Positions 35,601-46,455 of a stretch of DNA of 64,000 nt are shown here, in pieces. The stretch spans positions 1,595,427 to 1,659,426 of the forward strand of contig PCDI01000005.1 in assembly GCA_002778195.1 (NCBI GenBank), in the 5' to 3' direction. The translations under genes and the position numbers were made by a program. This DNA comes from Raffaelea ambrosiae (taxonomy: Eukaryota > Ascomycota > Sordariomycetes > Ophiostomatales > Ophiostomataceae). Every line of letters begins with the position of its first letter. Positions within the stretch are counted from its first letter, which is position 1. Under the pieces are notes generated by a model. It was not told the origin of the DNA and ran no database searches. It was given only the letters and a program-made list of their open reading frames with translations.

Positions 35601-36455
35601 CTGTCCACCAACGGGCCTTACAATGTTAACGGCAGCGGCGTGTCGCCCTCACCCAGCAACCAGAACCTGCGGCAGATGAGCCTGGCCGGCAGCGGGGCCG
35701 TGAGCAACGGCCACCACAACGACGACACGCTATCGCCATTGGCAAACAACAAGCTCCCCCCCAAGTCGAGCGGCGGGCGCAACGGAATGACGGCGTCGCC
35801 TGTCTCCAGCCGAAACGGCGGTGGACGCAATGGCGGCGGTGGCGGCGGGTTTGTGACGTCGGTCGACCAGCTGAAGCTAGTGCTGGCCGGCGCAGCAGTG
35901 CCTTCCACGCGGGGCGAGAGCCGGCGGGTCGATGAGGACGGCAGCAGCGAGAGTATGGCGAGCTATGACCTGACGCCATCTGAGGTGTCGTTCAACCCCG
36001 CCGTGGGCGGGCCGGTGCAGGCCGTCTTTGGTAGTGAGGAGCAGCAGCAGACAGCCAAGCGTGGCCTGTCGGTGTCCAGGAAGGCTTCAAACGCGGGCGA
36101 GACCAACCCGCTCGGCTCCAATCCAATCCAGACGGAGGCGGCTCCCGCCAACGGTGGTGCATACCACCACCAGGACGGAGGAGAGCAGCAGGAGGACGAC
36201 TTTGTGCCACCGGTCCCAGCTCTGCCGGAGACTGTCTCTCGGGACGGTAGCAACCAGGACGTCCTGGGCGCGCTGGTGAAGCCGACGAGCGATAGCCGGC
36301 GGGCTGTTCGCAGCCCGACGTCCGACAGCGTGCTATCATCGGCCTTTGGCGACGACTCGCAGGGGTCAGTCATGGACCTGCAGACGATGCTCAAGGGCAT
36401 TGACAGCCGTGGCGGCGAGCACACGCTGGGCAACGTCTCGCGGCCGCCCTACTAG
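32661..36455 (+). CDS. EFR3: EFR3 plasma-membrane scaffold for PI4-kinase (Stt4/PI4KA complex)
   Basis: Model: exon 1 32661-32875 and exon 2 33032-36455, with an intron GTGAGT...TCTAACACACC...CAG that has a clear branch site, giving 1212 aa. The N-terminus MHSLAQRCRPKHQVLVLKCYPR with Cys8 and Cys19, then SELSYLLYYATSRRTKILKVGSFLEKK, is the signature start of EFR3. The helical-repeat region runs to about residue 680 (NVQVTLQILEALIEKNPKDLPLFAQNVLTILDLIL; FWVDGVHVPVPTMDYVGQPG). The last 450 residues are a low-complexity tail rich in Ser, Asn, Gly and Gln. From family knowledge EFR3 is anchored at the plasma membrane by a basic or palmitoylated N-terminus and recruits the Ypp1/TTC7-Stt4 complex that makes PI4P. 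The long tail is typical of filamentous fungi but poorly conserved. Intron and start are well supported. Confidence 0.93.
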
Positions 36456-37337
36456 GTATTGGGTGCTTAAGGTACATTTTCTCTCTGTTTCGGAGGGAGG
36501 TGTGTTTCCTTGAAACCTTTATTTTTCTCCATTTCTTTTTCTTTTTCTTTGTCTTTTATTATTCATGTACTCCCACCCTCATTTTTTCTCTTGTTTTGCT
36601 TTGTGTCTGATCTGGCTTTTTGGTTTGGGGAGGCTGGCTTTTTGTCGTTTTACTGTTGCTTTCCACTTTATTTTCATTGCATGTGCACTCCTTCTCTTAT
36701 TTTCCTTTGTTTTGTCCTTTTCTGTTCTATTTTTGTCCAACTACTCTGTATAGTATTCCCAAGCACGCGCTCTGTTGTTGTTTGTTTATCATCTTCTGCT
36801 TTTCTCTTCTGGATTCTGTATTTTCTTCTTTTCTGATTCTGTTTCTGGTAATTCAGCGGGATACAAAAGGGGCGGGAAGCAGAGCCTCAACAACAGACGA
36901 CACGACCATGCATAGGTCTGTTTTTTTTTTCTCATCCTCAAATATACCAAGCATTGATTAAGACTCATATTGCACTTGTGCAACGATTGCCAAGTGACTG
37001 CCCCAGCGATGGATGAGTTGCATGTGGCCCGACGAGTATGAAAACATGCGTTATCTGGGGCCTTTCAAAGGGCCTTTAAAGTGGTGTAACATTGCATTGT
37101 GGGATGAGCGATCTGTATGCTTAGGAGAGAGTGCCATTCAATGCATTAGTTAGTGAATAGCTACTATTAGTAGTTACCTTGGAGGGAGCTTCTCCAAAAT
37201 TGTGGGTCCCTGAAAATAATTCTCAGCCCGCCAATAGCTTCCCTTGTCCGGCATTTTCCCTTTTCTTTTTGCCTTCGGGGCTCAACCACAGGGGTATCGA
37301 AGAAGCCAATCGACGACGTCCTGAAAGCGAAAAAGCA
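36456..37337. other. Intergenic region between EFR3 and ATP12
   Basis: T-rich 3' flank of EFR3 (36,480-36,850), then a less biased stretch that must hold the ATP12 promoter. No gene seen. The ATP12 frame is open back to 37179, but this part is leader-like. Confidence 0.55.
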
Positions 37338-38861
37338 ATGCGGTCTCTCACCCGTATCCGCGTGTCGGCGGCAGCGGCTTCGCAGCCCGGGCGGACCGCC
37401 GTCTCGGCGGCTGCCACGGCCAGCCGAACCAGCCGATGCTGTGCCCGTCTGCCCTCTTCCTCTTCTTCCTCTTCGTCCTCCGCTTCGCAACGACTGTACA
37501 CGACTTCTTCTTCTTCTTCTTGGACGGCGGGTCCCCTCCAGGCCACGACGCCCCGACCCTATGCGAGCGTGGTGCCGACCTTTGGGGCGGCGGCCGCGGC
37601 GCCGCCACCGGAGCCGATGGTGGGCGGGGAGGCGGAGCGGGAGGCAGAGGACCGGGCGGTGCGGATGGCGCGGCGGAAGAAGCATGTGAAGGCGGGGCCG
37701 GGGCGGTTTTGGAAGGCGGCGGCGGTGCAGGAGGTGGAGGATGCCGCGTCCACGCCGAGCGGAGCGAGCGGAGCGAGGCCAGAAACCTCTACGAGCGGAG
37801 CGAGGACCTCGGCGAGCGAAGCGAGGACAGAAACGAGGACAGAAACCTCAGCGAGCGAAGCACAGCCAGGAAAACACTTGGAGGTCGTTCTGGACACGCG
37901 GCCGCTGCGGCACCCGTCGACGCGGGCGGTGCTGGCGATCCCGCTGGGGAAGCGGCTGCTGGCGCACGCGCTGGCGGTGGAGTGGGACCATCTGGGGCAC
38001 GTGCGGCAGGCGGCGCAGGGCCACCGGATGCCGCTGATGTCGCTTGTGTGCCGGGCGGTGGATTTGGAGACGGAGCGGACGGCGGCCTCGTCCTCGTCCT
38101 CGCCCTCGAAGTCGGCGTCAGCCGACGGCGAGGGCGAGGGTGGCGAGATGAGCCAGGGCGGCGAGGACAGCAGGGTGGTGGGCGAGGACAGCAGGGGTCG
38201 CTCAGACGTCTCCGAGCCCCCCTCCGGGACCTCCTCCCCCCTCCGCACCGCCCTCATCGACAACCTCCTGCGCTACCTCGACACCGACAGCCTCCTCTGC
38301 TGGGCTCCTCCCGATGCCGAGTCGGACTCCCCCTCGTTCGCGGGGGTCAACGCCCGCGACCTGGGCCCTCCCTGGGGCGTCGTCACCCTCCGCCAGCTCC
38401 AGGAGCAGACAGCCGGCCCCATCCTGGCCTACCTGGCCGCCCACGTCTGGCCCGGCATCGAGGTCCGCCCCGTCCTGGGCCTGGACGCGTCCAACGCGCT
38501 GTTCCCGGCGCCGCACCCGCCCGAGGTGCGCGCGGCGGTGCACCACTGGCTGTGGAGCCTGGACGGGTGGACGCTGGCCGGGGTGGAGCGGGCGACGCTG
38601 GCGGGGAAGAGCCTGGTGACGGCGGCGCGGCTGGTGTCGGCGTGGGCGCCCTCGCCCCGCGTCGCGGGCCGCCCTGTCGCGGGGGCGACGCGGGCCAGCA
38701 GCCCTCCCGAGACTCCCTTCACCGTCGACGACGCCGTGTGGGCGGCCAACATGGAGACGGCGTTCCAGACGGCGCAGTGGGGCGAGGTGGACGACACGCA
38801 CGATGTGGACAAGGCGGACCTGCGGCGGCACTTTGGGAGCGTGGTGCTGCTTGTGCAGTAG
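37338..38861 (+). CDS. ATP12: ATP synthase F1 assembly factor 2 (ATP12 chaperone), mitochondrial
   Basis: A single exon gives 507 aa from the ATG at 37338, chosen because it begins a mitochondrial presequence (MRSLTRIRVSAAAASQPGRT, rich in Arg, Ser and Ala, no acidic residues). The frame also has an upstream ATG at 37179, which would put unrelated sequence before the presequence. The conserved ATP12 core begins RRKKHVKAGPGRFWKAAAV. It continues LEVVLDTRPLRHPSTRAVLAIP, LLAHALAVEWDHL and HRMPLMSLVCRAVDL, and later has DNLLRYLDTDSLLCWA. It closes with TVDDAVWAANMETAFQTAQWGEV and DLRRHFGSVVLLVQ. Family role: matrix chaperone that binds the F1 alpha subunit before assembly of the F1 hexamer. It is longer than usual because of two inserts: a repeat-derived Ser/Ala/Thr/Glu segment (37757-37867) inside the core, and a Ser/Gly/Glu-rich insert (about 38085-38240). 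Confidence 0.93.
   Translation: MRSLTRIRVSAAAASQPGRTAVSAAATASRTSRCCARLPSSSSSSSSSASQRLYTTSSSSSWTAGPLQATTPRPYASVVPTFGAAAAAPPPEPMVGGEAEREAEDRAVRMARRKKHVKAGPGRFWKAAAVQEVEDAASTPSGASGARPETSTSGARTSASEARTETRTETSASEAQPGKHLEVVLDTRPLRHPSTRAVLAIPLGKRLLAHALAVEWDHLGHVRQAAQGHRMPLMSLVCRAVDLETERTAASSSSSPSKSASADGEGEGGEMSQGGEDSRVVGEDSRGRSDVSEPPSGTSSPLRTALIDNLLRYLDTDSLLCWAPPDAESDSPSFAGVNARDLGPPWGVVTLRQLQEQTAGPILAYLAAHVWPGIEVRPVLGLDASNALFPAPHPPEVRAAVHHWLWSLDGWTLAGVERATLAGKSLVTAARLVSAWAPSPRVAGRPVAGATRASSPPETPFTVDDAVWAANMETAFQTAQWGEVDDTHDVDKADLRRHFGSVVLLVQ
37757..37867 (+). repeat. Degenerate GAGCGVAGCGAGGAC minisatellite within ATP12
   Basis: Four irregular units each start with GAGCGGAGCGAGG or GAGCGAAGCGAGG and are spaced 21-39 bp apart. 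In the ATP12 frame they encode a SGARTSASEARTETRTE-like insert. The same core in another reading frame builds the repeat in the phosphoesterase at 1294-1383. Confidence 0.8.
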
Positions 38862-39375
38862 GCGAGACGAGGCTCCGTGGAATGAAACAACAGGGAAAGC
38901 ACGCGACAGACGACTCTGGGGGGCCAGGGCGATGTGTGTGTATCTTGCAGCCACAGGTCAACTTCAGACTGCAGTGACGGATGAGAGGTGCCACCAGACT
39001 ACTCGTTATGACAGCATAGGACAAATGCAAGCATTCATGCAAACGAAAAATCAATATATGTATTAGTTGCAGAGACGAATTACGTGTTTGTGCCTTCTTT
39101 CAGACTCAATGGTCTTCTGTCTTGCTCTTGCGACACAGGGGCAAACCAAGAATGGAATATCCCGACTATGAACGTGCTGCAAAACAAAAAATTCGAGAGC
39201 AGGAGCTGGCAGGAAACTACTCTTTTTTTCCTTTTTGGGGGGGGGGAGGATTGTCCTGGCTTGCTTCTAGAGTTTGGGCAGAATAGTAGTTGTGAGCTAG
39301 ACTGTTTCCACTGGCTCCCGACCTCCAGCTTTTTAAAAAAAATTAGCAGTTTAATTTTCCAACAAATAAGCCCCA
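38862..39375. other. Intergenic region between ATP12 and tRNA-Glu
   Basis: 3' flank of ATP12 and upstream flank of the tRNA. A G-run lies at 39238-39247 and an A/T-rich stretch at 39333-39365, just before the tRNA. No gene seen. Confidence 0.6.
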
Positions 39376-39447
39376 TCCGATATGGTGTAATGGCTAACAT
39401 CCGACGCTCTCACCGTCGAGCTCGGGGTTCGATTCCCCGTATCGGAG
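39376..39447 (+). tRNA. tRNA-Glu (anticodon CTC)
   Basis: The 72-nt sequence folds as a standard cloverleaf. The acceptor stem TCCGATA pairs with TATCGGA, with discriminator G. The D arm GGTGTAATGGCTAACATC is typical of tRNA-Glu. The anticodon stem CGACG/CGTCG encloses the loop CTCTCAC, giving anticodon CTC. The T arm is CGGGGTTCGATTCCCCG, containing the B box GGTTCGATTCC. There is no intron and no encoded CCA. A T7 run at 39463-39469 can serve as the RNA polymerase III terminator. Confidence 0.97.
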
Positions 39448-39462
39448 CACAATTTGAAATAA

Positions 39463-39469
39463 TTTTTTT
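39463..39469 (+). terminator. Pol III T-run terminator of tRNA-Glu
   Basis: Seven consecutive T start 16 nt after the mature 3' end of the tRNA, as expected for RNA polymerase III termination. Confidence 0.85.
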
Positions 39470-40200
39470 GTTTTTCTTTTTTGTCCGTATTGAAAACGGT
39501 TTTTTTTTTTACTTCTTTCTTTCTTTCTTCTTTCTCCCCCCCTTTTTTTTTCAGATCTTTGATTGCCTTCTCTCTAACATCTGTTGAGAGCATGTTTTGC
39601 TGTCTTGTTGGACTTGTTAGCAATCTTCTTCCCGTCTCCCATCTTCTCAGTTCCTTCTCTCTCCATCCTTCCCCGTCTCCTGCTTTCTCTTCACCCTCTT
39701 TTCATATCTACATCCGGCGGTTGCCTTGTTTCTGCAACCTTCACTTGCGGCCTGACCACAGAACGGACCGCATCTCCACTCCATTCCATCTAGGCATACC
39801 ACCACTTGCAGGTGGCCTTGGAGGCCACAAGACCGGAAACGAACCGAATGACAGACGGTTCCCTCGGCCAAACAATGAAATTGTCTCACTCTATAGGTGG
39901 TAGGAGGCTCCATTGTATGGCCTCGTTGTATGCAGCCAATGTAGCATTGGTGATGCGGAGCTGCGCGCAACAATATCGAACAAATCAAGTACGCGCTTGG
40001 ATGCGGATGTGTACGGATGTGCACGGATGGCCATACGCCTGTCGGGCCGTCTTAGACCGATATTGAACAGGACCTTTCTTGACAGTCTGGCGTCTACAGA
40101 AAGGAAAGTGTCAAGAGAAGTTTGCGTCTCCGTTTTCTGGGGGAGTCTCTGTAGCATTGCTTCCCGCTCTTGTGGGTTTGCCGAGCGTCTACGAATATTG

Positions 40201-40240
40201 TGTGCGTGTGCGTGTGCGTGTGCGTGTGTGTGTGTTTGTG
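40201..40240. repeat. (GTGTGC)n / (GT)n microsatellite
   Basis: About five GTGTGC or GTGTGCGT steps, then GTGTGTGTGTTTGTG. Confidence 0.9.
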
Positions 40241-41021
40241 TTCATCGCCTTCATATGGGTTTCCCGTCTTTGTCTGAGAGTCGCTTGTGCCGTGCTCCAC
40301 ATGGTCGCTTGCGGTTGTCTGGCGGCCAGCGGTCGTCTGATAGGCCACTGGCCGAATATATTGCCCACCCTCTTTTTTCGGTCATCCTCTGGTAGATCTT
40401 CCTTGTCTCCTCCTCTTCTTCATGCAAGATACAAACAATGTGAACCCACACCCAAACGACCAAAAGACCAGTCTGGGTCTGCGCTTGCGGCAAAATACCG
40501 CGGCAGAAAAGCGACTGGCCTGCGACGGCCGAGAGCCGACGGTTCCCGGGATTTCAGAAAAGATGGGGGGGGGGGCGTAGAAGGAAGAGAGAGAGAGAGA
40601 GAGAGGCATGGAGAAGATCCGAGAGTGGATCCGAGAGAGCAAGAGGAAAAGGGGGGTGTTGGTCTTTTCTTGCGGTCTACATAGTACCATGGTCTGTCTA
40701 TCACACAGTCTATCACGGCTTCTTGCAGTGAAGTCTGCCTTGTGAATCTTGAATGCATACGGATACTGCAATCCGGTTCCGCTCGGGCCGTGGAGAAGAC
40801 CGACAAGGGACTACGACACAGGGCCACTACGCACGAATCTGTGCGGCCGAAAGGGTCATGAAAAGCTACGTTTCATCAAGGAAGACACAAAGGGGATTAG
40901 CTTGGAGCTTGGGGGGGAATTTTCAAAGCAGGCCAAGGAAGGTGACCAAGCTGAGACCGCGGGGAGGGAGGGTGAATGGACTAGAATGGTCGAAAGAGGA
41001 AAGCAGACGAACAGACGAAAA

Positions 41022-41180
41022 GCATATCCTTGAAAGGGGAGCCTTCGGAGGCCAGGCTAGCAGACGAAACGCATGTCCCCTCTCGAAGGGGGAAAGCAGA
41101 CGAACAGGGGGGAAGCCGTTCCCCGAAGAGGGAAGGCAGACTAGCAAGAAGGCAAGCCGTTCCCCGAAAGGGGAATGGAT
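41022..41180. repeat. Imperfect dispersed repeat with CCGTTCCCCGAA and GCAGAC(G)AACAG blocks
   Basis: Three to four degenerate copies of a 35-60 bp unit alternate the words GAAAGCAGACGAACAG / GAAGGCAGACTAGCAAG with AAGCCGTTCCCCGAA and short CCCC...GGGG inverted pieces. Confidence 0.55.
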
Positions 41181-43114
41181 GCGAGAAGGATCTAAACGGC
41201 GAAGAATCAGAAAGAAAAGGAACGGGAACGGGAAAGAAGGGGCGTAAGGGAGCAGAGGAGCAGAGGAGCAGAGGCGCTGCAGTCGAGGAGTCCACGACCG
41301 GGAAGGTAGCTGCAGATGGTCCAAGAGGATAGGACCAGGAGGGGAGCTACAGGAGATCTAAGAGTCTACAGCTAGGAGGGAAGGACCAAACGACCCCTGG
41401 CCCGGAAAGAGAACCCGTCGCGCGACTTGTGGGAGAGGAAGAAGAAAAAAAACAAAAGAAGAAGAGAAGGGGGTGTGTGCGGGTGTGTGAATCCAGGCTG
41501 GGTGGAAGCGGGATCGGGGAGTTCTGACAAATTCTGACCGAGCAACAACAGACGAAGAGAAGAAGTGTGTGTGTGTGTGTGAAAGGGATGACAAGAACGG
41601 AAAGGACGAAAAGATCGGAAAGGATGAAAAGAACGCGAAGACGTGTTGGGCAGGTCCGTCGTTGCTTTGGCTGCAGGTTGCATGTAAGGATGGATGGACG
41701 TGTGGGCGCGTGGGCGTGTGGGCGTATGGGTGGATGGATGCATCGCCGCAGAACTCTTGTCAAGGCCTGCCGAAGAGTGAAGAGAGTGCCAAGATGTGGA
41801 GAGAGAGACAAGGAGGGAAGAAGGGCCAGGAAGGGAAACGTAGTGAATGGCATGCATGGTGAAGAAGCCATAGAGAAAAGTACTTTGTACATGGACAGCG
41901 TAGAAGGCACAGCGAGAAAAAAAAGGTACCTTGTACATGCACGATGGACAGACGCGAGAACAAAGGAACCCCAAAAGAGGTTACCTTTGCTGCCTCGTCG
42001 TTGCCTTGGCCGTTCGCATCCTTGGCCGTTCTCATCGCCTTGGGCCGTGGTCGTTCGCCTTGGTCGTTCGCGTTGGTCGTCTTCATCGCCTTGCACGGTT
42101 GCAATGGAAACAAACGCACAATGCCAGAGAAACAGGCCCCGTTTTTTCTTTGCTCTCTTTCGTTCTGTGCTCGTTTCCAGGCATTTACCGGCGCTAAGCT
42201 CCTGCAGCGCGGATTGGACATCTGCACGTTTCGATGCGGGTGCCATGCAACCTCATGCAAGGTCCCCCCCCCCCCTTTCTCAGCACGCGGAAAAGCGCAG
42301 AGTGGCTGCAGAAGTGGGGGGAGCTTGCAAGGCAAGGAGGGGAGACATGAGCGGCTAGGGCACGATGATCACAGGGCGAGAGGCGGTAAGGAACAGGGGT
42401 GTGGTTTTTTTATGGTTTTCCCTTACAAGGCATTGGTTGAAAAGGCAGGGGAACGAGCAGGGGTGGGTGTTTCTTCAGCCAAGCATCTTAGTTGCCTAGC
42501 TATTCTTCGTGAACGACAAATCAACGTTACAAGATGTGAATCCAACAAGACACGGGAAGAGAACTAGACGGTGCGAAAATGCAATCTTGCAGAAGACACA
42601 ATCCCACAACAGCGCAGGATAGACGTTGATAGACTCATGTACGATGGGATACGTTTTGGTGCAGGACGCAGCAGGGTCACAGACGGCAGCTCGAGCCAAG
42701 GCGACGCACAAGACAGACCAGCAGGCCAACAACCTGGCCCAGTCCTCATGAGCAGCTGCTTAAAGTTCGGCCTGCTCGTGCGGCCCATTTGTGCGGCCTA
42801 CTGAGGTGTTTGCAGCAGCCAACAGTCCCATGTTAGGGGTGGTTCCTGCGCCATAACCAGCAGGTCTTGTCGGTCACGGGATTCAGCAAGGGATAGAGAT
42901 CAGGAGACTGAGGAGACGAGACTGAGAGGCAGGGACTGTGTGTGTGTGTGACTCGACGAGGAACGACAGAAAGAACCGGGCGGGGGAACTGGGTCGACTC
43001 GAACACAGCGTTCATGTGTCGTGGCGCGAAGGGCTGCGATGAAGAAAGAAGAGAAGGGGGAAATCCTTCACGAACATGCAGGCTGGGGCTGCAGGGTGAC
43101 CAGAAGGGAAGGAT

Positions 43115-43640
43115 GAACAAGAGGAAGAAGAGGCAGAAGAGGAAGAAGAGGAAGAAGAGGAAGAAGACGAAGAAGACGAAGAAGACGAAGAAGACAAAGA
43201 CGACGACGGGAAAAAAAGTACAGACGTGCAGGGAAATGAACGGCCGAGAACAAGAAAGGATAAGTGCACGAGAGCTAACAGGGGGGGGGGTCGGAGACAG
43301 ACGAAGGCCGGGGAGCCCGAGTTTGCCAAGTGGACGAAGCAAGAAGAGAGAAGGGGAAGGAAACAAGGATGAAGAGACGAAGGGTAGTGTTTGTTTGTTC
43401 CAACAGACACACGACGGGAGCATGTCGCCGAGAATACGAGGACAAGGGTGGGGGAAGAGGAGAGAGGAAGAGGAAGAGGAAGAGAGGACGAGAAAAAGAG
43501 AGAGAGAGAGAAAGAGAGAAAGAAAGGAACAGAGGACAGAGGAACAGAGGAACAAAGAAAGAAAGAAAGAGAGAAAGAGAGAAAGAGAGGAACAGAGGAA
43601 GAACATGAAGACGAGAAGAGAAAGACACAAACAGACGCAA
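43115..43640. repeat. Purine-rich (GA/GAA/GAAGAG)n tracts
   Basis: Two long nearly all-purine stretches: GAAGAGGAA and GAAGACGAA triplet-like repeats at about 43115-43205, and AGAGAG/AAAGAGAG/GAACAGAGG repeats at about 43440-43640. They create long spurious open frames on both strands. Confidence 0.85.
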
Positions 43641-44410
43641 AAGACAGAAGCGAGACATCCGCGAGAGGGTTGCATTCGATATGCACGTCGCGGCTTTGCA
43701 GGCGCAGCCGACGGGCCAAGCAGGAAGCGAAGAGGGGGGGGGGGGGTATCTCAGAGAGGGGGTCGACGTCCTGTGGAAGGTGTATCGAGCACAGAAAAGC
43801 GCAAGGCACCAAGTCCCCCCGTACCAAAATCCAAAGCACAAAAACTCTCCCAGTCCAAGTATGGAGGGGAACATCATACGAGCCATATATGCCAAACGCG
43901 AGCGACACGGCACACACGACACACGCAGAACCTGGAAAGCCTTTTCGGCCAGGCGGGAAACAGCCGCTGGGGGCCAAAAGGACAAGCCAGTCGAAAAGAG
44001 AAGGGAGAAAGGGAGCAGAGTTGGAGCCAGGGGGGGGGCTCTCTCTCCTCTTCTGTGCCGTGTCGGTCGAGCCGCTAGCGCTAGCGGCCGCCTGCGAAGG
44101 AACGGCCGGGGTGTGCGAGAAAAAAAAGTCAAAAAAGCTGCGAGTGTGCGGCTGGTCTGTGTTGTCAGAGCTGGCTGTGTTGGGGGCGTTGGAGGCGTTG
44201 GTCGGTGTTGACGTTGTCTGCGTCTTTGGGAGGCATTGTCTGTGTCATTGTCTGTGTCTCTGTCCGTGTTGTTTGTGACGAACACCCTTTCATTCGCCTG
44301 TTCCCACTCTGGGTGTGATATTGGCCGGCATCTGTTTCACGATGGTCCATGGATCGTCTTGGTGTATCTTGATGTACATAGTATCTTCTTCTGCATCTCG
44401 ATGCATCTTC

Positions 44411-44450
44411 TGGATGTATCTGGATGTATCTGGATGTATCTGGATGTATC
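44411..44450. repeat. 10-bp tandem repeat TGGATGTATC, 4 exact copies
   Basis: Four perfect head-to-tail decamers, preceded by diverged relatives (TGGTGTATCT, TTGATGTACA) from about 44360. Confidence 0.95.
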
Positions 44451-44829
44451 TGGGAGAGGTCGTAGCAAACAAAAAGAGACAATCCCACGAGAGTCCACCG
44501 GCAATGGCGTCTAATGGATTTCCTGTCTTACATGCTGTACTATGGTATTGTTTTTTTTTTCTCTTCTGTCTGTGACCACAGCCCGCTTGTGGGTCTGCGG
44601 CTGCAGCATGGCCCTCTTCTGTTTGTGCACAACGCGGTGATGAAAAAAGGACCTAAAAGGACCTGTGACGAGAAGGAGAAGGGATCGAACAGAAAAAAGA
44701 AAGCTCCAAGAAGCCATGGGGAGGGTGGTAGGATGCCCAAGATCCTGGAGATGGCTTTTCCGCGAGATGCTCGTATCTTGCATGTGCGAGCAGCATGCCC
44801 TGGAAACAAGTCTCTTTTCTCTCTCATAG

Positions 44830-44971
44830 CACGGTCTCTTTTCTCTCTCACCAGCACGGTCTCTTTCTCTCTCACCAGCACGGTCTCTTTCTCTCTCACC
44901 AGCACGGTCTCTTTCTCTCTCACCAGCACGGTCTCTTTCTCTCTCACTAGCACGGTCTCTTTTCTCACTAG
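44830..44971. repeat. 24-bp minisatellite, 6 copies
   Basis: Copies start at 44830 (25 bp), 44855, 44879, 44903, 44927 and 44951 (shorter). The unit begins CACGGTCTCTTTCTC and ends TCTCTCACCAG. Each copy therefore ends with a polypyrimidine tract plus CAG, resembling a 3' splice site. Confidence 0.95.
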
Positions 44972-45749
44972 CACAAGCAGCCCCCCCGGCCTTCTGCTGT
45001 GTCCATCACATCCGAGTGGGGGCTACGGAGATTTACTCTGATCACAGTTGGAGATAGGCTTGGCGCGAGTTTTCGTGACAGGCGAGAGACTAGTCCAGAT
45101 GTTCTGTGGATCATCCTGTGCGATCCTCTGGAAGACTGGCGGCGTGCTGGGCTCCTGCCATACACGGATGCTCTGAAAGACGTCTCGCTGCATTGCATCC
45201 ATGCCGGGGACGTCCACATGGCCAGGGCCTGCATCCCTTGCTGGGTGGCGAGCAGCCCGGACGCTGCCTCCTTTTTCGGCCAAGGCAAAGAAAAGAAAAA
45301 GAAAAAAAAAACGAAGAAAAAAAAAAGGATGTGTGACAAAGATGGGTGGATGCGAGGGAGGCCTTGCCGGCGTTCGATGGGCAGGAGCGGTACATGGGCT
45401 GTGAGTGCATGTGCCTATTACAGCATGCGCGTACAGGATCGACCGAAACCTTCGCAGGCAGGATTCGCTGCAGCAAGAGCAGACGTGCCGGCGTGCCGAC
45501 GTGCAGACGTGCAGACGTGCAAACGTACGCAAGACCGCCGTCCACCTGCCAATCTTAGGTTTTCCGCCCCCAGCTGGCCGTTGAGATGGCCGGCTGCTGG
45601 TGTGCCCGAGAGGGTTCGTGTCTTGTTTGATTTGTTTTTGTGCTTGTGTGTTTTTGTGTTTTGGGGGGGGGTCGACGGCGCTGCGCCAATCTGTCTGCTG
45701 TTGGCCGCACCGGCTGGTCCCGGCCTGGAATGCATGAGCAAAGCGTTGG

Positions 45750-45868
45750 GTGTGTGTAGTGTGTGTAGTGTGTAGTGTGTGTAGTGTGTAGTGTGTGTAG
45801 TGTGNGTGTGTAGTGTGTGTAGTGTGTAGTGTGTGTAGTGTGTAGTGTGTGTAGTGTGGTGTAGTGTG
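45750..45868. repeat. (GTGTGTAGT)n microsatellite with an unresolved base
   Basis: Alternating GTGTGTAGT and GTGTAGT units run over about 120 bp. The single N of the window is at 45805 in this array, suggesting an assembly or read problem and an uncertain repeat length. Confidence 0.92.
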
Positions 45869-45890
45869 GACTGCAGTGTACATTGACAGT

Positions 45891-46006
45891 GTCTGCTGGT
45901 ACATTACAGTGCCTGCAGTGTCTGCTGGTACAGTACAGTGCCTGCCGTGTCTGCTGGTATAGTACAGTGCCTGCCGTGTCTGCTGGTACAGTACAGTGCC
46001 TGCTGT
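45891..46006. repeat. 29-bp minisatellite, 4 copies
   Basis: Units start at exactly 29-bp steps (45891, 45920, 45949, 45978). Each begins GTCTGCTGGTA and contains TACAGTGCCTGC. It directly follows the GTGTAG array. Confidence 0.95.
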
Positions 46007-46263
46007 ATCGTACATGGAGTGGTGTAGCCGGCCATGTCTGGTTCTGCAGTGTCTGCTCGTACATCTCGTCTGTGTCGACGCTTTCTTCAACGCTTCACAC
46101 TTGGCCGATGACACCCACACAACGCCATCCTCGCCTCGCCAGACGTGCATCATTTTGCCGCCGAGCTCTGCTCTGCCGCGTTGCCCACACCCCTGTCCGG
46201 CGAGTCTGCTGGCCAATCGCCGGGCGCGCAGGAGCTGGAGAACACAGCTGTGCTAGCTGAGGG

Positions 46264-46455
46264 GAAGAAAAAAAATAAAAAGAATAAAAAGAATAAAAAG
46301 GAAAAAAAAAAGAATAAAAAGAATAAAAAAAGAATAAAAAGAATAAAAGAAAGAATAAAAAAAGAAAGAATAAAAAGAATAAAAAGAATAAAAAGAATAA
46401 AAAGAATAAAAAAGAATAAAAAAGAATAAAAGAGAAAAAAAAAAAAAAAAAAGAA
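46264..46455. repeat. (AATAAAAAG)n A-rich microsatellite
   Basis: About 190 bp of AATAAAAAG/AATAAAAGA-type units ending in a pure A-run of about 16. Confidence 0.92.

Noticed and set aside
41347..42246. Minus-strand frame of 299 codons with RERPRRTTTAQGDE repeats
   Set aside because: It spans imperfect repeats and (GT)n; the translation shows hydrophobic/Ser-His-Thr low complexity and no intron or start context.
42942..44278. Long open frames on both strands (up to about 380 codons)
   Set aside because: They arise from purine-rich repeats; the products are K/R/E- or S/L/F-monotonous, overlap each other on both strands and show no domain.
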